Assembly (NCBI RefSeq): GCF_032229285.1
Contig: NZ_CP135084.1
Span: forward strand, 558,001 to 622,000
Direction of reading: 5' to 3'
Source of the DNA: Rheinheimera sp. MMS21-TC3
Lineage (GTDB): Bacteria > Pseudomonadota > Gammaproteobacteria > Enterobacterales > Alteromonadaceae
DNA: 64,000 bases
Shown here piece by piece: positions 17,260 through 26,152 of the stretch. The notes under the pieces were generated by a model. It did no database searches. It was not told the origin of the DNA and saw nothing but the letters and a program-made list of their open reading frames with translations. Both the position numbers and the translations under genes were made by a program. Positions within the stretch are counted from its first letter, which is position 1; each line of letters starts with the position of its first letter.

Positions 17260-18066
17260 TTACTTATCGTTAGCATGAGTAAGAATAACACTACGTTGTG
17301 GGAACGGGATCTCAATGCCTGCAGCATCAAAGGCGACTTTAATATCTTCGTGCAAGGTGTTGCGTAATTCACGAAACTTCTCACGTTTTGCCCAAACTGA
17401 AAACTGAATATCTAAAGAAGACTCACCAAAACCGAGAAACATAAAAACAGGTGCTGGGTCGTCTAAGCTCAGTGGATTGTTGTCAGCCACTTGCAATAAT
17501 AGCTCACGAACTTGGCGAATGTTCTCTTTGTAGGCTACGCCTAATTTAAGATCAAAACGTCGAATTGGAAACCGAGTTAAGTTTGTTACTTCGCTTTTAA
17601 TTAAACTTTCGTTAGGAATACGAACAAATAAGTTATCAAAAGTCCGCAGTTTTACTGACAGTAAATCTATGGATAATACTTCACCTATAGTGCTGCCGAC
17701 TTTAATGGTATCGCCAAGCTGAAAAGGTTTTTCACCAATTAAAAATAAGCCACTAATAATATTGGATGCTGAGGTTTGGGAAGCAAAACCAATAGCAACA
17801 GATAAAACGCCGGCGGCACCAAGGATAACACTTAAGGAAAAGCCAACCTGATTTAAGGCTGAAGCAATAAAGAGAGCCAGCACTAACCAATAAACTAAGC
17901 GCTTAAAAAGCACTATATGATGTTGTGAAAAGTTACTTTTGAATGTTTTTTCCACAGCCCGCGCTGCGATAGAGGCAATTAAAAAACCTAAGATTACCGA
18001 TAGAATAGCCAAGAGAATGTTGCGCAACTGTTCGTGTTGGAGCCATGTTAAAATAAAGTCTGCCAT
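17260..18066 (-). CDS. MscS-family mechanosensitive channel
   Basis: A 268-residue MscS. Three membrane helices fill residues about 15-110; the pore helix carries the Gly/Ala pattern SVILGAAGVLSVAIGFASQT, followed by the beta domain signature FQLGDTIKVG. The C-terminal alpha-beta cage domain reaches the end. It should open under membrane tension and release osmolytes. The ATG at 18064-18066 lies 1 bp after the stop of the upstream gene, so translation is coupled and the longer frame is unlikely. Confidence 0.88.
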   Translation of the reverse strand: MADFILTWLQHEQLRNILLAILSVILGFLIASIAARAVEKTFKSNFSQHHIVLFKRLVYWLVLALFIASALNQVGFSLSVILGAAGVLSVAIGFASQTSASNIISGLFLIGEKPFQLGDTIKVGSTIGEVLSIDLLSVKLRTFDNLFVRIPNESLIKSEVTNLTRFPIRRFDLKLGVAYKENIRQVRELLLQVADNNPLSLDDPAPVFMFLGFGESSLDIQFSVWAKREKFRELRNTLHEDIKVAFDAAGIEIPFPQRSVILTHANDK

Positions 18067-18067
18067 C

Positions 18068-18886
18068 TTAGCCTCGCTGGTCGGAAAGCATATCAGTAAA
18101 AGCACGGATTAAATTGTGCTTTTCTGCTTTTTTACGTGGTGGGCTCAACATGGTTGCTGCTTGTTGCGTAGTGATGCTGAGCTTGTCTATTTTAAAGCTG
18201 GCTAAGCTTTGCGAACTTTTATGGTGCAAAGTTAAGCCATCTGTCCATAAGTTACCATTTAGATCACCATAAAGGGCAAGCAAGGGGACTGGAATACTAA
18301 TTTTATCCACAGCTAACATCTGCTCTGAAAGGTTGTGAACCTGTACCGGTGTAATAGCGCGATGTGGTCTACATTTTAGCTCAGCCTGACTGTGCCTAGC
18401 ATGGGTTTTATCGGCGTAACAAAGTTCACCAATTTGGGTAGAAGGGCCAAACCAAGTATCAGACAAGCGTTGTACTGCAATATCGGTTAAGATAAGTTCA
18501 GATTTTTCAGCATTTGCTGCCGGTAGTACTACGCTAATGCACACTGGTGAACTAATATAAAACGTGGCTTGCTCGCCAGGCGGAATACTGACGGGTTGTA
18601 AGGTTTTAACCACAACGGACCGGTCTAATAATTGTGGCACTAAACGGCATACGTTAGGGCTTTTAGTAAACATATAGCGCTGTGGTTGCAAATGGCCAGG
18701 TATCATCTCAACATTATATTGTTGAACCGGTACTTTTGTATCATCGCCTAGGTTATCAGTGGCAATTAACCATTGCTTTGCTTGGCGCTGTAAATACAGT
18801 TGCAAAGCACCTATCCGGAAACCTTGGCATTGATTAATAGCGAAGGTCATAGGTTGCCACCAGACTGAGTTAGCTGTTGAAGTCAC
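18068..18886 (-). CDS. DUF432-like protein coupled to MscS
   Basis: A 272-residue cytosolic protein with no signal peptide or membrane helix. It resembles the DUF432 family, which is often found beside MscS channels; I base this on length, the conserved VSIPPGEQATFYISSPV segment and context, not on a search. The stop is followed after 1 bp by the mscS start, which implies co-expression and perhaps a complex. Function unknown; a regulatory or sensory partner of the channel is an inference. Confidence 0.55.
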   Translation of the reverse strand: MTSTANSVWWQPMTFAINQCQGFRIGALQLYLQRQAKQWLIATDNLGDDTKVPVQQYNVEMIPGHLQPQRYMFTKSPNVCRLVPQLLDRSVVVKTLQPVSIPPGEQATFYISSPVCISVVLPAANAEKSELILTDIAVQRLSDTWFGPSTQIGELCYADKTHARHSQAELKCRPHRAITPVQVHNLSEQMLAVDKISIPVPLLALYGDLNGNLWTDGLTLHHKSSQSLASFKIDKLSITTQQAATMLSPPRKKAEKHNLIRAFTDMLSDQRG

Positions 18887-19080
18887 AATATTGCTTATCC
18901 ATTTTATAGTAGGTTTTGTGGTTATCTTAACAATAAGATACCAGACTTAGCAGCGGCAAAGTGATTATATTCAGTTGTTATTCAAGGCTATCCTTTATAA
19001 AATAGCCTGTATTATCGGTATTTTATATATTTCTGCTTAAAACTTAGGAGAAAAGTGAATTTTATGGATGTACCGGGTAG

Positions 19081-19165
19081 TAGGCGAAGCCTAAAAATTA
19101 ACTTTGCCATCAATATGAATTCAGCTGAGTAAGCTTGCCTGACCGCATCCATAGCCTTACTCAGC
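19081..19165 (+). promoter_or_regulatory. Structured 5' leader of mgtE
   Basis: The sequence before mgtE holds TAGGC-GAA-GCCTA at 19081-19093 and a perfect 10-bp stem GCTGAGTAAG (19124-19133)/CTTACTCAGC (19156-19165) enclosing 22 bases, ending 20 bp before the start codon. The 299-bp gap holds no gene. It could be a Mg(II)-responsive leader, but I do not recognise an M-box or other named class. Confidence 0.4.
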
Positions 19166-19185
19166 CTGTACTGTAAGAGGTTGCT

Positions 19186-20529
19186 ATGGAACTACCTGCA
19201 TTAATTGAGACCCTTCGCCTTGCGCTAGAAACAGATACTGTGCATTTAATGCGTGAGCAGTTAGAAGATATTCACCCTGCAGATTATGCTAGTGCTATTA
19301 TTGAGTTTCCTATCAACGATTTATGGACACTGCTGAGTGTTCAGCCTAGATCAGATCAGGCTAAAATATTTGGTTATTTACCACCAGAAGTACAAGTTGA
19401 ACTGTCTATTCGGATTAGTCGGCGCCGGTTATCTCCTATTATTCGCCAAATGTCATCAGATGAACGTGCTGATTTATTTAATCGCTTAAGTGAAGAGCAA
19501 CGAGAAACCCTATTACCGGCTTTAGCTTTAGCTGAGCGTGAAGATTTGCTGCATTTATCTTCGCATGAGGAAGGTACTGCTGGCGCTATTATGACGTCTG
19601 ATTACGCTATGTTAGCGGCTGAAATTACCGTAGCCCAAGCCATGGACGTGCTACGCCGAGAAGCGCCCGATAAAGAAACTATTTATTCTGCTTATGTGGT
19701 TGACCGTGATCGGCACTTAATAGGTGTAGTGTCACTACGAGATTTAATCTTAGCACCTGTGACTATGCGCATTGAAGAGCTAATGAACCACGTACCAATT
19801 TTTGCCAGTGTTGATACATTGCAAGAAGAAATAGCTTCATTAATTTCAAAGTATGACTTATTAGCCTTACCTATTATTAATAAAGATAATCAAATGGTCG
19901 GGATTGTTACTTATGATGATGCGATGGACGTTGTGGCTGAAGAGGCGACAGAGGACTTCCATAAAACGGCAACCATAGGTAAGTTAGAAATAAGTGTTAA
20001 AGATGCTGGCATTCTACTGCTGTATCGTAAACGGGTATTTTGGTTAGTTATTTTGGTCTTTGGTAATATTTTTTCTGGGGCGGGTATTGCCTTTTACGAA
20101 GGGACAATATCAGAACATATTGCTTTATTATTCTTTTTACCTTTACTAATAGGCAGTAGTGGTAATGCAGGCGCCCAGTCAGGTACTTTGATGGTAAGGG
20201 CTTTAGCTACCGGTGAGATTAAATTGCGTGACTGGGGCGCATTACTGGGCAAAGAGTGCATAGTGGCAGGCCTGCTTGGGCTAACGATGGCTGGCTCGGT
20301 AGTAGGTTTAGGCTGGTGGCGAGGCGGTTATGATATTGCTGTTGTAGTGGCATTAACTATGATGCTAGTGGTGCTGGCAGGTAGCTTAATTGGGTTGTCG
20401 TTACCGTTTTTATTAAGTAAATTTAAACTTGACCCTGCTACGGCAAGTGGGCCATTAATTACCTCTATTGCCGACGTTGCAGGGGTAGTACTGTACTTTT
20501 CTATCGCCACTTGGTATTTGGGGTTATAA
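19186..20529 (+). CDS. mgtE: Magnesium transporter MgtE
   Basis: A 447-residue MgtE, full length. The N-terminal superhelical domain covers about residues 1-125, two CBS domains about 130-250 (AAEITVAQAMDVLR; VPIFASVDTLQEEI), and five membrane helices from residue 275 onward. The pore region LIGSSGNAGAQSGTLMVRALATGE is the family hallmark. It is a Mg(II) channel gated by Mg binding at the CBS and N domains. Its stop overlaps the convergent CDF gene by 6 bp. A structured leader lies upstream. Confidence 0.93.
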   Translation: MELPALIETLRLALETDTVHLMREQLEDIHPADYASAIIEFPINDLWTLLSVQPRSDQAKIFGYLPPEVQVELSIRISRRRLSPIIRQMSSDERADLFNRLSEEQRETLLPALALAEREDLLHLSSHEEGTAGAIMTSDYAMLAAEITVAQAMDVLRREAPDKETIYSAYVVDRDRHLIGVVSLRDLILAPVTMRIEELMNHVPIFASVDTLQEEIASLISKYDLLALPIINKDNQMVGIVTYDDAMDVVAEEATEDFHKTATIGKLEISVKDAGILLLYRKRVFWLVILVFGNIFSGAGIAFYEGTISEHIALLFFLPLLIGSSGNAGAQSGTLMVRALATGEIKLRDWGALLGKECIVAGLLGLTMAGSVVGLGWWRGGYDIAVVVALTMMLVVLAGSLIGLSLPFLLSKFKLDPATASGPLITSIADVAGVVLYFSIATWYLGL

Positions 20530-21411
20530 AGTTGTCTGATCTATAGGGCCATGCGCGTAGTGTGGCTCTATATGTACTGCTAACTCTACTCCTATAGCTT
20601 GTAATGCTTGTTCTGCTTCATCCGCTACTTGATGGGCGCGTTGTACCGTCCAATCTTTAGGCACCTGCATATCGGCCTGAGCAAACTGTAAGGTGGCAGC
20701 AGCGCGGGTTCTTAAGTTAATAAAAAAGACGTTATGGCAGCTAAACTGACCAAGCACTTGCTCTATTTCCGCAATGCGTTCATCAGATAAGGCTTGGTCC
20801 ATCAAGCCATTACTGGCTTTATATAAAATTTGCCAGCCTTCATGCAAAATATGCAAAGCAACACCAATAGCGACGATAGGGTCAAGCCAAGTATAGCCTG
20901 TTAGCATAGCCAAGTTAACACCCACTACAACGCCTACTGTAGTCCAGACATCGGTCATTAAATGTTTGCCATCACCTTCTAATGCCGGTGAATAATGCAA
21001 GCGGCCACCACGCAACAACAATAAACCAACCGCTAAATTTATTATGCTAGCTAAGACAATTAATACTGTACCTATGCCTAAATCAGCAATAGGTTGGGGG
21101 TTAATTAAACGCTCTATGGCGGTAACAGCTATAGCTAAAGCAGCTAATAAAATCATACCGCCTTCAAAAGCGGCTGATAAATATTCTGCTTTGCTATGGC
21201 CATAAGGGTGATTATCGTCAGCTGGGCGCTGGGCTAAAGTTACCATAAATAAAGCAAAGCCAGCGCCGGCAACATTAACTAAGGACTCTAGTGCATCTGA
21301 TAAAAAACCAACAGAGCCGGTGAGATGCCAAGCTATTCCTTTTAGCGCCATAGTAGCAAAGGCAGCCATTAGTGAAAGCAGTAATAATTGACGTGGTGAC
21401 AGATTTAGCAT
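20524..21411 (-). CDS. Cation diffusion facilitator metal exporter
   Basis: A CDF-family antiporter of about 295 residues with six membrane helices and a C-terminal cytosolic domain. The metal site of helix II is SDALESLVN and that of helix V is TDVWTT; the signature ADDNHPYGHSKAEY lies between. The helix II site in FieF/YiiP uses DxxxD; here DALES has Asp with Glu or Ser in the second position, so metal choice may differ. I prefer the ATG at 21409-21411 since it aligns with family starts; a frame from 21471 adds 20 residues. Likely exports Zn, Fe or Mn. Confidence 0.85.
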   Translation of the reverse strand: MLNLSPRQLLLLSLMAAFATMALKGIAWHLTGSVGFLSDALESLVNVAGAGFALFMVTLAQRPADDNHPYGHSKAEYLSAAFEGGMILLAALAIAVTAIERLINPQPIADLGIGTVLIVLASIINLAVGLLLLRGGRLHYSPALEGDGKHLMTDVWTTVGVVVGVNLAMLTGYTWLDPIVAIGVALHILHEGWQILYKASNGLMDQALSDERIAEIEQVLGQFSCHNVFFINLRTRAAATLQFAQADMQVPKDWTVQRAHQVADEAEQALQAIGVELAVHIEPHYAHGPIDQTTL

Positions 21412-21541
21412 AACAGACCGTAAAAAAGCAGTGATACGAACTAGTGTAAAGTAGCACTGAGCTAAAGTCATATTTGTCTGCTTGATAATTTACTATTCGT
21501 GAGCAAATTTTTAGGGGTACTTATTTAGATTTCAGCGTTTA

Positions 21542-21573
21542 TTGTCATACAAGTGTCATATAATATTTATAAA
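21542..21573 (+). promoter_or_regulatory. PHO box and -10 of the porin gene
   Basis: TTGTCATACAAGTGTCAT at 21542-21559 fits the PhoB-binding PHO box: two 7-base TGTCAT-type halves spaced by 11 bp (TTGTCATACAA, GTGTCATATAA). A TATAAA at 21568-21573 sits at the expected distance for a -10 in a PHO-box promoter; a TATAAT at 21559-21564 is an alternative. It lies 80 bp before the porin start. Confidence 0.7.
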
Positions 21574-21652
21574 ATACCCACTCAATGTTTGATGAAATGC
21601 AGCTAGTCAGAATGTTTAGCGCACTTATTATGACCAATATAGGTAATATTAT

Positions 21653-22573
21653 ATGACAACAACTAAAAGCTTAGCGACTTGTATTGCTAGTGTTTTTGCA
21701 ATAGCTACATATAGTGGGTTTAGCCAAGCCGAACCAGTACAGCTTTACGGTAAGGTGGATGTATCCTTGCAATCTAGTGATGAAGGCGAGGGCCGCTTTA
21801 CTGAATTAAAAAGTAATTCTTCACGGTTTGGTGTTAAGGGAGATTATGCTTTAGACAATGGTTTAAGCCTAGTATATAAGCTGGAATGGCAAGTTGATGT
21901 CTCAGATGAGAGCAATGAAAAAAATATTAAATCACGTAATCAGTATGTAGGCATTAAAGGTAATTTTGGTGAAGTGCGACTAGGTAGACACGATACTGCA
22001 CTTAAAGTGTCGCAAGGAAAGACCGATCTGTTTAATGACTATGAAGCAGACGTTAAACATTTATGGCAAGGTGAAAACCGAGCTAACGATTCAATTAGTT
22101 ATTTAACTCCTAATTTTTCAGGTTTTGGCGCGCAACTAACTTATATTATTGCTGATGCCAAGGATGCAGATGATGCTTATTCTGTCGGAGTGCATTATGG
22201 CGATGCAGCGTTAAAACAACGTAACTTTTATACAGCACTGGCCTTTGATAGTGAAGTAAAAGGCTACGATGTAGTACGGGCTACCGTGCAATTTAAGGTG
22301 GCTGATTTTATTGTCAATACAATGTATCAACACCAAGAAGAAGTAGCCACTAAAGTGGAGAAAGATGGCTACTTAGTAGGCTTAGCTTACCCTTGGCAAA
22401 ACTTTACTTTTAAAACCCAGTATCAAGTTATGGAAGATGACAATGGTGCTAGCTTGGGAGTGGATTATAAACTGGGAAAAAATACCAAGGTTTATGCATG
22501 GTATTCAAGTTTTGATTTTGACCTGACTGAAGATACTAATTATCTTGCTGTTGGTGTAAGTCATCAGTTTTAA
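21653..22573 (+). CDS. General porin, probably phosphate-starvation induced
   Basis: A 306-residue outer membrane porin of the Gram-negative porin_4 type. It has a signal peptide ending near SQA, then LYGKVDVSLQSS and a 16-strand pattern with GLSLVYKLEWQVD, NQYVGIKGNFGEVRLGRHDT, and a terminal Phe (VGVSHQF) for BAM recognition. Trimeric diffusion pores of this kind pass small solutes. The upstream PHO box suggests PhoB control, which would make it a phosphate-uptake porin analogous to PhoE. Specificity is inferred only from the promoter. Confidence 0.85.
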   Translation: MTTTKSLATCIASVFAIATYSGFSQAEPVQLYGKVDVSLQSSDEGEGRFTELKSNSSRFGVKGDYALDNGLSLVYKLEWQVDVSDESNEKNIKSRNQYVGIKGNFGEVRLGRHDTALKVSQGKTDLFNDYEADVKHLWQGENRANDSISYLTPNFSGFGAQLTYIIADAKDADDAYSVGVHYGDAALKQRNFYTALAFDSEVKGYDVVRATVQFKVADFIVNTMYQHQEEVATKVEKDGYLVGLAYPWQNFTFKTQYQVMEDDNGASLGVDYKLGKNTKVYAWYSSFDFDLTEDTNYLAVGVSHQF

Positions 22574-22579
22574 TGTAAA

Positions 22580-22610
22580 CAACTGCCGCGCTAGGACAGC
22601 GCGGCAGTTG
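22580..22610. terminator. Hairpin between porin and PEP-CTERM genes
   Basis: CAACTGCCGCGCT at 22580-22592 and AGCGCGGCAGTTG at 22598-22610 form a perfect 13-bp stem with a 5-base loop, 7 bp after the porin stop and 60 bp before the convergent gene end. The T tract is poor on both strands. Confidence 0.65.
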
Positions 22611-22669
22611 TAATAAAGTAGCATGCTTTAGCTTTACACTTCAAAACAATATCTAAACTGCTAATACTT

Positions 22670-23488
22670 TTATTTCTTTTTCAGAAACTTTCTGCTACTA
22701 ACAAGCATTAAGCCTGTAACCATTAAAATTAAGGTGCCCGATTCTGGAACTGGGTTTGGCTCTGGGTCAGTAATAACGTTACCATTACGGACGCTAAAGA
22801 TATAACGGCCATCAACGGTACTGTTATAACGGTTGCTAATTAAGGCGTTAGGGCCACCATTTAAAAAAGCGCCATTGATTGCTGAGCCTTGCATCTCAAA
22901 CTGGGTACCAGCTGCGCCTGTACCATTTGAAAAGCCTGCACGAGCAGAAAATCCGCCTAAGCCATTTTCATCTGAATCATTAGCGGTACCTGCTTCCCAC
23001 AGAATATTGTCATAGTTAAAAACTATGTCGAAATCACCGACAGCAAAGTCACTTCTTTCTACTAAAATTAATTGGAAACTATTAAAGTTAGTGTGATCTT
23101 GGTTGCTAGCAAAATAGTCTACGTTCACCCAGTTGACGCCAAAAGCATTAAAACCACTAAAAGTGCCAGTGCCATAAGTGACTTCACTGCGATTGTTTCG
23201 GGTATCAACGTCAGCAAAGAATGGAGCAATATTTTGCTGGCCAGTTGATGTTAAGTCAAAAGGGGTATATGCAGAAAGCGTGGAGTCAAAAGTAATGTTG
23301 CCGTTATTGTTGACAAATAAATCATTAAATACTAAACCAAAAAAGTCTACACTAAACCCTATAGAAACTGGTCCTGTTGAACCATCATCGTTAGCGGCTA
23401 AAGTATTGTCATTAATAATAGCACTGCTAAAAGCAGGGGCAGATAGAGAAAGAGCAATCAAGCCAGTTGCAAGAGTCTTTTTTAGCAT
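22670..23488 (-). CDS. NIDO-like secreted protein with PEP-CTERM anchor
   Basis: A 272-residue exported protein. The signal peptide covers residues 1-22 (cleavage at AFSSA). The middle resembles a nidogen-like (NIDO) domain, with the pattern DGSTGPVSIGF, FFADVDTRN and DFDIVFNYDNILWEAG. The C-terminus has the PEP-CTERM layout: VPESGTL, a hydrophobic helix, then SSRKFLKKK. The motif is PES instead of PEP. Such proteins are cut and anchored by exosortase EpsH/XrtA, which is not in this window. Probably a surface or matrix protein. Confidence 0.75.
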   Translation of the reverse strand: MLKKTLATGLIALSLSAPAFSSAIINDNTLAANDDGSTGPVSIGFSVDFFGLVFNDLFVNNNGNITFDSTLSAYTPFDLTSTGQQNIAPFFADVDTRNNRSEVTYGTGTFSGFNAFGVNWVNVDYFASNQDHTNFNSFQLILVERSDFAVGDFDIVFNYDNILWEAGTANDSDENGLGGFSARAGFSNGTGAAGTQFEMQGSAINGAFLNGGPNALISNRYNSTVDGRYIFSVRNGNVITDPEPNPVPESGTLILMVTGLMLVSSRKFLKKK

Positions 23489-23658
23489 TTTTACTCCATA
23501 TAGTTATTATTTCGCGCCATAATAAGCAATAATTAAATCAGTCTTTAAGTTATTGTTTTAATTGTTAAAAAATAATCGGCTTTTTATTTTGTAAAAATTC
23601 CTGTCAGTGCAAGGCTAATATTGCAGCGGCTAGTAAAAAGCTATACACTTGCCGCGCA

Positions 23659-23736
23659 ACCAAGGGGTGCAATTGCTGAGATGCCAAGAGGCGAACCCTA
23701 AGAACCTGATCCGGATCATACCGGCGGAGGGATGGT
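23659..23736 (+). promoter_or_regulatory. TPP riboswitch aptamer
   Basis: All conserved parts of the thiamine pyrophosphate (THI) element are present in order: ACCAAGGGGTGC at 23659-23670, CTGAGATG at 23676-23683, CGAACCC at 23692-23698, GAACCTGATCCGG at 23702-23714 and GCGGAGGGAT at 23724-23733. P1 forms from ACCA with TGGT at 23733-23736. It should bind TPP and turn off the downstream operon. Confidence 0.95.
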
Positions 23737-23749
23737 GCTGACTCCTCAT

Positions 23750-23781
23750 GCCGGTATGATCTCTCTCTAATAACGGAGATC
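23750..23781 (+). promoter_or_regulatory. TPP switch expression platform (RBS sequestration)
   Basis: GCCGGTATGATC at 23750-23761 is the exact reverse complement of GATCATACCGGC inside the aptamer (23714-23725). GATCTC at 23758-23763 can instead pair with GAGATC at 23776-23781, which overlaps the GGAG Shine-Dalgarno at 23775-23778. The two pairings share 23758-23761 and so exclude each other. Without TPP the first should free the RBS; with TPP the second should hide it. No T tract follows, which favours translational control. Confidence 0.7.
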
Positions 23782-23791
23782 TATACAAAAT

Positions 23792-25891
23792 ATGCGCTTA
23801 ATACCTAGTTTAATCACCCTGATAATGGCTATTCCTGCAATATCCATTGCTGATGAAACTCATTCTGATACCGCAACGACGTTGGAAAGAATTGAAGTAC
23901 AAGGTGACTTTAGACGTCATTCAGTACAACAAATCTCTGGCAGCGTTGCTGTACTTAGCGATGAAGATGCTAAGCGCACTTCTGCTCAACACTTAGATGA
24001 TTTACTACATCAATTTGCCAATATTAACTTTACCGCTGGCGCATCACGGGGACGTTACTTACAAGTACGAGGTGTGGGTGAGCGCAGTGAATATGTTGAT
24101 ACCATTAATCCATCTGTGGGCATTTTAATAGACGGTATTGATTATTCAGGTATGGGTATTAGTGGTATTCATGATTTAGCGCAATTAGAACTATTTCGTG
24201 GCCCTGAAGCAACGCGATTTGGCGCAAATGCCTTAGCGGGTATGCTTAACTTAACAACGAAAGGGCCATCAGACATAGCTGAAGGTAAGTTTAGTGCTAC
24301 TTTAGCTGATTATAATAGCTACCAAGTTGCTGGTTTTTACAGTAACGCCATTAATAATCAGCTAGGTTATAGTGTTTCGTTAGAGCAGCAGTCGTCTGAT
24401 GGCTTTATGGAAAATGCCTATTTAAATCGTAAAGATACCAACAATATTGATGAATTTACCGGTCGCTTTAAATTGCGTATGCAAGCAACTGAGCACTTAA
24501 TGTTGCAATTAGTCAGTCATTTTGTTGATCAAGATAATGGCTTCGACGCTTTCTCTTTGGATCAAAACCGCACTACTTTATCTGATAATCCAGGCCAAGA
24601 TATTATTCGTAGCAAAGCCTTAGCATTACAAGCTGAATATACTGGCGTTAAATACTTTACCGCTTCTGGTCAAGTCAGCTGGTTAAACTCGGATAGTGAT
24701 TATGGTTTTGATGAAGATTGGAGCTACGAAGGGATTCATCCAGACGAATATGCAACTACAGATAGATATTTACGTGATCGTGAACAAGTAAGTGCCGACT
24801 ATCGTTTAGTGTCAACGCCAGCAGGCAAGTTAGGTAATAGTGATTGGGTATTTGGCATTTATGCTACTAATAAAAACTTTCGCTTAACTCGCCAGTCGTG
24901 GGATTGGGACTTATGGCAACCCGCACAATTTTCAAATCAATTAAAGCGTAAAAACATGGCTACTTACGGCGAAATAACTACACCATTAAATGATGAGTGG
25001 AGTGTTATTTCAGGCCTACGGGTAGAGCGTTATGACGATGCTTATGCTGATACTAGCGGTAATGATATTCGTAATCACGATACTATGTGGGGCGCTAAAG
25101 TCAGCTTTAATTATCAGGTAAACCAACAAGCCTTAATTTATTTATTAGCATCACGGGGCTATAAAGTAGGCGGTGTAAATGGTGATGCCTTAGCTAAAGC
25201 TAGTGGCGGCAATTTACCTGAATTAAACAGCAAGGCGAGTTTTGCGCCTGAAACCTTATATAACGCAGAATTTGGTGTTAAAGGCAGTGCGCTGGATCAA
25301 AGCATTATTGCTCGGGTGGCGGCATTTTACATGTGGCGTAAAGATATGCAGGTTAAAGGCTGGTTAAACCCAGACAGTGGCCCGCAATTCGCTGGTTTTA
25401 TTGATAATGCCGGTAGTGGTCGTAACTACGGTATTGAAGTAGAAAACCGGCTGCAACTGCATCCACAGCTGGCGCTTTTTGTTAGCGCAAGTTGGTTAAA
25501 AACTAAGTTAGGAGATTACACAACTTTAGCGGGTGATTTATTCACCGGCCGCGAACAAGCACAGTCACCGCGCTTCCAATATAGTGTCGCAGCAGATTGG
25601 TATATTTCTGAACCACTGACTTTTAATATTAGTCTGCAAGGCAAAGATAGCTTCTTCTATTCTGATGGCCATAATGCGCGCTCTTCTCGCTATGAGTTAG
25701 TTAATTTACGTCTAAGTTATCAATTACCGCACTGGAATATTGCGCTGTGGAGCCGTAATGCGCTAGATAAAGATATTGGCGTGCGTGGTTTTTACTTTGG
25801 TAATGATCCGCGTGACGGTTATGAGCCTCACACTTATGAGCAGTTTGCCGAACCTCGCCGTGTTGGTGTTACTGCCAGTTATCAATTCTAA
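23792..25891 (+). CDS. TonB-dependent receptor, probably for thiamine
   Basis: A 699-residue outer membrane receptor. It has a signal peptide (residues 1-20), a TonB-box-like TLERIEVQG, a plug domain (about 45-165, with VRGVGERSEYVDTINPSVGI and GPEATRFGANALAGMLNLTT) and a 22-strand barrel ending ASYQF. The specificity comes from the TPP riboswitch in its leader and from the co-directional thiamine genes behind it, so it should take up thiamine or a derivative across the outer membrane. Comparable TPP-controlled receptors are known in Alteromonadales and Bacteroidetes. It has no CarboxypepD_reg extension. Confidence 0.85.
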   Translation: MRLIPSLITLIMAIPAISIADETHSDTATTLERIEVQGDFRRHSVQQISGSVAVLSDEDAKRTSAQHLDDLLHQFANINFTAGASRGRYLQVRGVGERSEYVDTINPSVGILIDGIDYSGMGISGIHDLAQLELFRGPEATRFGANALAGMLNLTTKGPSDIAEGKFSATLADYNSYQVAGFYSNAINNQLGYSVSLEQQSSDGFMENAYLNRKDTNNIDEFTGRFKLRMQATEHLMLQLVSHFVDQDNGFDAFSLDQNRTTLSDNPGQDIIRSKALALQAEYTGVKYFTASGQVSWLNSDSDYGFDEDWSYEGIHPDEYATTDRYLRDREQVSADYRLVSTPAGKLGNSDWVFGIYATNKNFRLTRQSWDWDLWQPAQFSNQLKRKNMATYGEITTPLNDEWSVISGLRVERYDDAYADTSGNDIRNHDTMWGAKVSFNYQVNQQALIYLLASRGYKVGGVNGDALAKASGGNLPELNSKASFAPETLYNAEFGVKGSALDQSIIARVAAFYMWRKDMQVKGWLNPDSGPQFAGFIDNAGSGRNYGIEVENRLQLHPQLALFVSASWLKTKLGDYTTLAGDLFTGREQAQSPRFQYSVAADWYISEPLTFNISLQGKDSFFYSDGHNARSSRYELVNLRLSYQLPHWNIALWSRNALDKDIGVRGFYFGNDPRDGYEPHTYEQFAEPRRVGVTASYQF

Positions 25892-25903
25892 TAGGGGGTA
25901 ATA

Positions 25904-26152
25904 ATGAAACTAACCGTAGAAATAAGCAGCTACCCTTTAGCTGATGATTACCTAACCCCAATTAAAGGCTTTATTGAGCAATTAAATGGTTACCCTTCTA
26001 TTTTGGTGTTAACCAATACCTTAAGCACCCAAATGTTTGGTGACTATGATGAAGTGATGCAGGCCTTACAGGAATGTATTAAATGGTCATTTGAAAAATA
26101 CGGCAAAGTTATCTTTGTTTGTAAGTTTTTACATGGTGATTTAAGGCCATGA
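25904..26152 (+). CDS. YkoF/MTH1187-like thiamine-binding protein
   Basis: An 82-residue cytosolic protein. The start KLTVEISSYPLADDYLTPIK and the segment TNTLSTQMFGDYDEVMQAL match the Thiamine_BP/MTH1187-YkoF fold, a ferredoxin-like domain that binds thiamine or pyrimidine precursors. The gene has a GGGGG Shine-Dalgarno, starts 13 bp after the receptor stop and overlaps the permease start by 4 bp (ATGA). In other bacteria YkoF accompanies an ABC-type HMP transporter; here it stands between receptor and PnuT-type permease, perhaps as a buffer or hand-over protein. Confidence 0.75.
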   Translation: MKLTVEISSYPLADDYLTPIKGFIEQLNGYPSILVLTNTLSTQMFGDYDEVMQALQECIKWSFEKYGKVIFVCKFLHGDLRP

